A stretch of DNA of 62,807 bases, from contig WQYV01000002.1 in assembly GCA_009781085.1 (NCBI GenBank), positions 1 through 62,807 of the forward strand, written 5' to 3'. The stretch is from Betaproteobacteria bacterium. Its GTDB lineage: Bacteria > Pseudomonadota > Gammaproteobacteria > Burkholderiales > Rhodocyclaceae. The translations under genes and the position numbers were made by a program. Of the stretch, positions 60,168 to 62,807 are shown one piece after another. Every line of letters starts with the position of its first letter. Position 1 is the first letter of the stretch. Below the pieces are notes generated by a model, which did not search any database, was not told the origin of the DNA, and was given only the letters and a program-made list of their open reading frames with translations.

Positions 60168-62807
60168 TCAGTGCGCTTCATCCCAGTTCGCCCCTACCCC
60201 CACATCGACCCGTAGCGGAACAGCCAGGTTGACGACGTTTTCCATCAGCTTGGGGAGGTTCTCGTGGATGGCAGTGATTTCTCCGTCAGGGACTTCCAGC
60301 ACCAGTTCATCGTGAACCTGTAGCACCAGCCGCGATTGAAGGTTCGAATCATTCAGCCAGCGGTAAACGGCGATCATCGCTTTCTTGATGAGGTCGGCGG
60401 CGGTTCCCTGCATGGGGGCGTTGATTGCGGCGCGCTCTGCCGCCTGTCGGCGGTTGAACTGGCGGGCAGCTATGTCCGGCAGATGGAGGCGCCGCCCAAA
60501 GACGGTTTCGACGTAGCCCTGTCCGTGTGCAATGAGTTTCACCCGCTCCATGTAGGCAGCCACGCCTGTGTATCGCGTGAAATAGCGGTCGATCCAGCCT
60601 TGTGCTGCGCTGCGTTCGATCCCGAGCGTCTTGGCAAGCCCATGTGCGCTCATGCCATAGATGAGGCCGAAGTTGATGACCTTGGCGTAGCGGCGCTGCT
60701 CGGAAGCAACCGTTTCGGGAGGGATACCGAATACTTCGGCAGCGGTAGCGCGGTGGATGTCCTCGTTGCGTGCAAAGGCATCGAGCAGCCGGGGGTCATT
60801 GGACAGGTGCGCCATGATGCGCAATTCGATTTGCGAATAGTCGGCTGAGACGATCCGCCAACCGCGCGGCGCGACGAAGGCGGCGCGGATGCGGCGGCCC
60901 TCTGCCGTGCGCACGGGGATGTTTTGCAGGTTAGGGTCGGAACTGGCAAGCCGCCCGGTGACGGCCGTGGCCTGGGAAAAACTGGTATGCACCCTGCCCG
61001 TTGCCGGGTTGACCATGCGCGGCAGCTTGTCAGTGTAAGTACCCTTCAGCTTGGCAAGGCCGCGGTGTTCGAGCAGCAGCTTGGGTAGCGGGTAGTCTTC
61101 GGCAAGTTCGCTTAAGATGTCTTCGTCGGTCGATGGTTGGCCGGTAGCGGTTTTTTTGCGCACTGGCAGGCCAAGGCGGCCAAAAAGGATTTCGCCGAGT
61201 TGTTTAGGGGAACCGAGGTTAAACGCTTCCCCTGCTAGCGCGTGGGCTTCGCGCTCCAGATCGAGCAGGCGGCGACCCAGTTCATTGCTTTGCTGGGCGA
61301 GAAGAAACGGGTCGATGAGTACGCCAGTCCGCTCCATCGCCAGCAGCACGGAAAGAACCGGTAGTTCGATGTCCCGGTAGAGCGCGCCAAGCCCGGGGGC
61401 GGCATCTACTTGCGGCCACAGTTTTTGATGCAGCCGCAGGGTGATGTCGGCATCTTCGGCGGCATAGCGGGTAGCAGTATCCAGAGCCACTTCGTCGAAA
61501 CCGATCCGCTTTGCGCCCGAACCGCAGATGTCAGTGTAGGGGATCGTAATAAGCCCAAGATGCCGCTTGGCAAGTGAATCCATGTCGTGGGGACGGTTGC
61601 TTTCCAGCACATAAGACTGGATCAGGGTGTCATGTGCGATGCCGCGCAGCGTGATGCCGTGGTTAGCGAAGATGTGAGCGTCGAACTTGATGTTCTGCCC
61701 GAGTTTGGCGTGCTCTTCCGACTCCAGCCACGGTTTGAGCCGTGCCAGCGTTTCATCGAATGGCAGTTGCACGGGCATGTCCGTGCCGCGATGCGCAAGC
61801 GGCAGGTAGGCCGCATCTCCCGGCGCAAACGCAAAGGAAACCCCAACCAGCCGTGCGGAAAGCGGCTCAAGCCCCGTAGTCTCGGTATCGATCGCAACGA
61901 GGCCGGAAGGATCGGACTCCAGCCGCCTCAACAGCGCCTCGAAATCCGGCCAATCGACGATGGCGCGGTAATGGGAGCGATCCGGCGCGCAGGTGGATGC
62001 ATCGCCCTCGGCCCCGTCAGGCTGAAAGCGCCGCGCCAAACCCTCCAGCGCGGGGGGCGCAGCACCGGTGGCAGCGGTTTGCCCCCCCTGCCCTTGCCCC
62101 AGCCAACTCTTGAATTCAAAGCGCTCGTAAAGCGCGGTCAGTGCCTGGAAGTCGGGTTCGCGCAAGGCGAGATCGTCGAGGTTGCACGGCAAGGCCACGT
62201 CGGTGGCAATCGTCACCAGGCGGCGGGCCAAGGGCAAAAAATCGCGGTGGCGGCGCAGGTTTTCGCCCACTTTGCCGTCTATTTCACCCGCGTGCGCAAC
62301 CAAGTTGTCGAGGTTGCCGTATTCGGCCAGCCATTTTGCCGCCGTCTTAGGGCCGCACTTCTCCACGCCAGGCACGTTGTCGACCGTATCCCCAACCAGC
62401 GCGAGGTAATCGACGATGCGCGACGGCGGCACGCCGAACCGGGCTTCTACCCCGGCTTCGTCGAGCGTCTCTTCGCTCATCGTATTGACCCAGAGCACAC
62501 CGGGCCGCACCAGTTGGGTCAAATCCTTGTCGCCGGTGGAAATTACGACTTCCCAGTTGCGTTCAGCCCCAAGGCGGGCAAGCGTGCCGATGACATCGTC
62601 GGCTTCGACTCCCGCGATTGACAGCAGGGGCCAACCCTCCGCTTTGACCGCGTCAAACAAAGGTGCAACCTGGACGGCAAGATTATCGGGCATGGGCGGG
62701 CGGTTCGCCTTGTATTGCGGGTACCATTCATCCCGGAAGGTTGGTTCTTTGGCATCAAATACACAAACGCGGTAATCCGCCTTGTAGTCCCCGGCCAGCC
62801 GACGTAG
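60168..62807 (-). CDS. polA: DNA polymerase I (5' end beyond the window)
   Basis: At least 879 residues visible; the frame remains open at the right edge, with TFRDEWYPQYKANRPPMP just inside it, so about 45 N-terminal residues are missing. 5'-3' exonuclease (GVEADDVIGTLARLG, GVEKCGPKTAAKWL), 3'-5' exonuclease with intact acidic motif (VAIDTETTGLEP), and polymerase domain (SADYSQIELRIMAHLS, RRYAKVINFGLIYGM, VHDELVLEVP). Proofreading residues appear intact, unlike the E. coli-Taq difference where they are lost. Convergent with the YqaE gene. Confidence 0.97.
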   Translation of the reverse strand, partial: LRRLAGDYKADYRVCVFDAKEPTFRDEWYPQYKANRPPMPDNLAVQVAPLFDAVKAEGWPLLSIAGVEADDVIGTLARLGAERNWEVVISTGDKDLTQLVRPGVLWVNTMSEETLDEAGVEARFGVPPSRIVDYLALVGDTVDNVPGVEKCGPKTAAKWLAEYGNLDNLVAHAGEIDGKVGENLRRHRDFLPLARRLVTIATDVALPCNLDDLALREPDFQALTALYERFEFKSWLGQGQGGQTAATGAAPPALEGLARRFQPDGAEGDASTCAPDRSHYRAIVDWPDFEALLRRLESDPSGLVAIDTETTGLEPLSARLVGVSFAFAPGDAAYLPLAHRGTDMPVQLPFDETLARLKPWLESEEHAKLGQNIKFDAHIFANHGITLRGIAHDTLIQSYVLESNRPHDMDSLAKRHLGLITIPYTDICGSGAKRIGFDEVALDTATRYAAEDADITLRLHQKLWPQVDAAPGLGALYRDIELPVLSVLLAMERTGVLIDPFLLAQQSNELGRRLLDLEREAHALAGEAFNLGSPKQLGEILFGRLGLPVRKKTATGQPSTDEDILSELAEDYPLPKLLLEHRGLAKLKGTYTDKLPRMVNPATGRVHTSFSQATAVTGRLASSDPNLQNIPVRTAEGRRIRAAFVAPRGWRIVSADYSQIELRIMAHLSNDPRLLDAFARNEDIHRATAAEVFGIPPETVASEQRRYAKVINFGLIYGMSAHGLAKTLGIERSAAQGWIDRYFTRYTGVAAYMERVKLIAHGQGYVETVFGRRLHLPDIAARQFNRRQAAERAAINAPMQGTAADLIKKAMIAVYRWLNDSNLQSRLVLQVHDELVLEVPDGEITAIHENLPKLMENVVNLAVPLRVDVGVGANWDEAH

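Overview
The window reads as chromosomal DNA of a moderately GC-rich betaproteobacterium. The signs are family-typical proteins throughout, a dnaA-dnaN-gyrB origin block without recF, mreBCD-mrdA-rodA-rlpA, gatCAB, the xseA/exbBD/lpxK/trm112/kdsB/adk series, a pyrophosphate-type phosphofructokinase and a trpEGD operon with an attenuator leader. A Nitrosomonadales- or Rhodocyclales-like lineage is my inference; no rRNA or other species-level marker is present.

Layout. 0.1-8 kb: the replication-origin block, an AmpG-like permease carrying an inserted MlaC-like domain on the minus strand, a short oriC-like spacer, then dnaA, dnaN and gyrB. 8-13 kb: intergenic repeats, a small conserved hypothetical gene, lysS, a P-loop ATPase with PPR-like C-terminal repeats, and a truncated dehydrogenase. 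13-21.3 kb: a compact operon for a type IV pilus/type II secretion-like machine (ATPase, platform protein, three inner-membrane assembly proteins, three pilin-like proteins) with no secretin or prepilin peptidase beside it. 21.5-28.9 kb (minus strand): a zinc-ribbon membrane protein and the rod-shape/peptidoglycan elongation operon. 29-32.3 kb: gatCAB. 32.4-36.1 kb: a HIT protein, an unrecognised conserved protein, ubiE and a cytochrome b561. 36.2-45.1 kb: xseA, an ExbB/ExbD pair, lpxK, trm112, kdsB, adk, a phosphofructokinase, murJ and rpsT. 45.2-53.9 kb: ubiK, comM, trpL-trpEGD and the indolepyruvate oxidoreductase genes with a lipoprotein gene between the two subunits.

53.9-60.2 kb is an accessory island: a transposase-like fragment, a Phd/PIN toxin-antitoxin pair with a palindromic operator, an ISL3-type insertion sequence carrying two passenger genes (one with a nucleotidyltransferase signature), a DUF4062/TIR-like protein that may be a defence effector, and a small secreted-protein gene split by a frameshift. 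polA then runs off the right edge.

The items I rate most worth pursuing are the AmpG-MlaC chimera with its expanded repeat, the P-loop/PPR-like protein, the DUF4062 protein, the ISL3 element with its nucleotidyltransferase passengers, and an extra diverged copy of the dnaA 3' end. All functional calls come from motif reading by eye; no database search was run.
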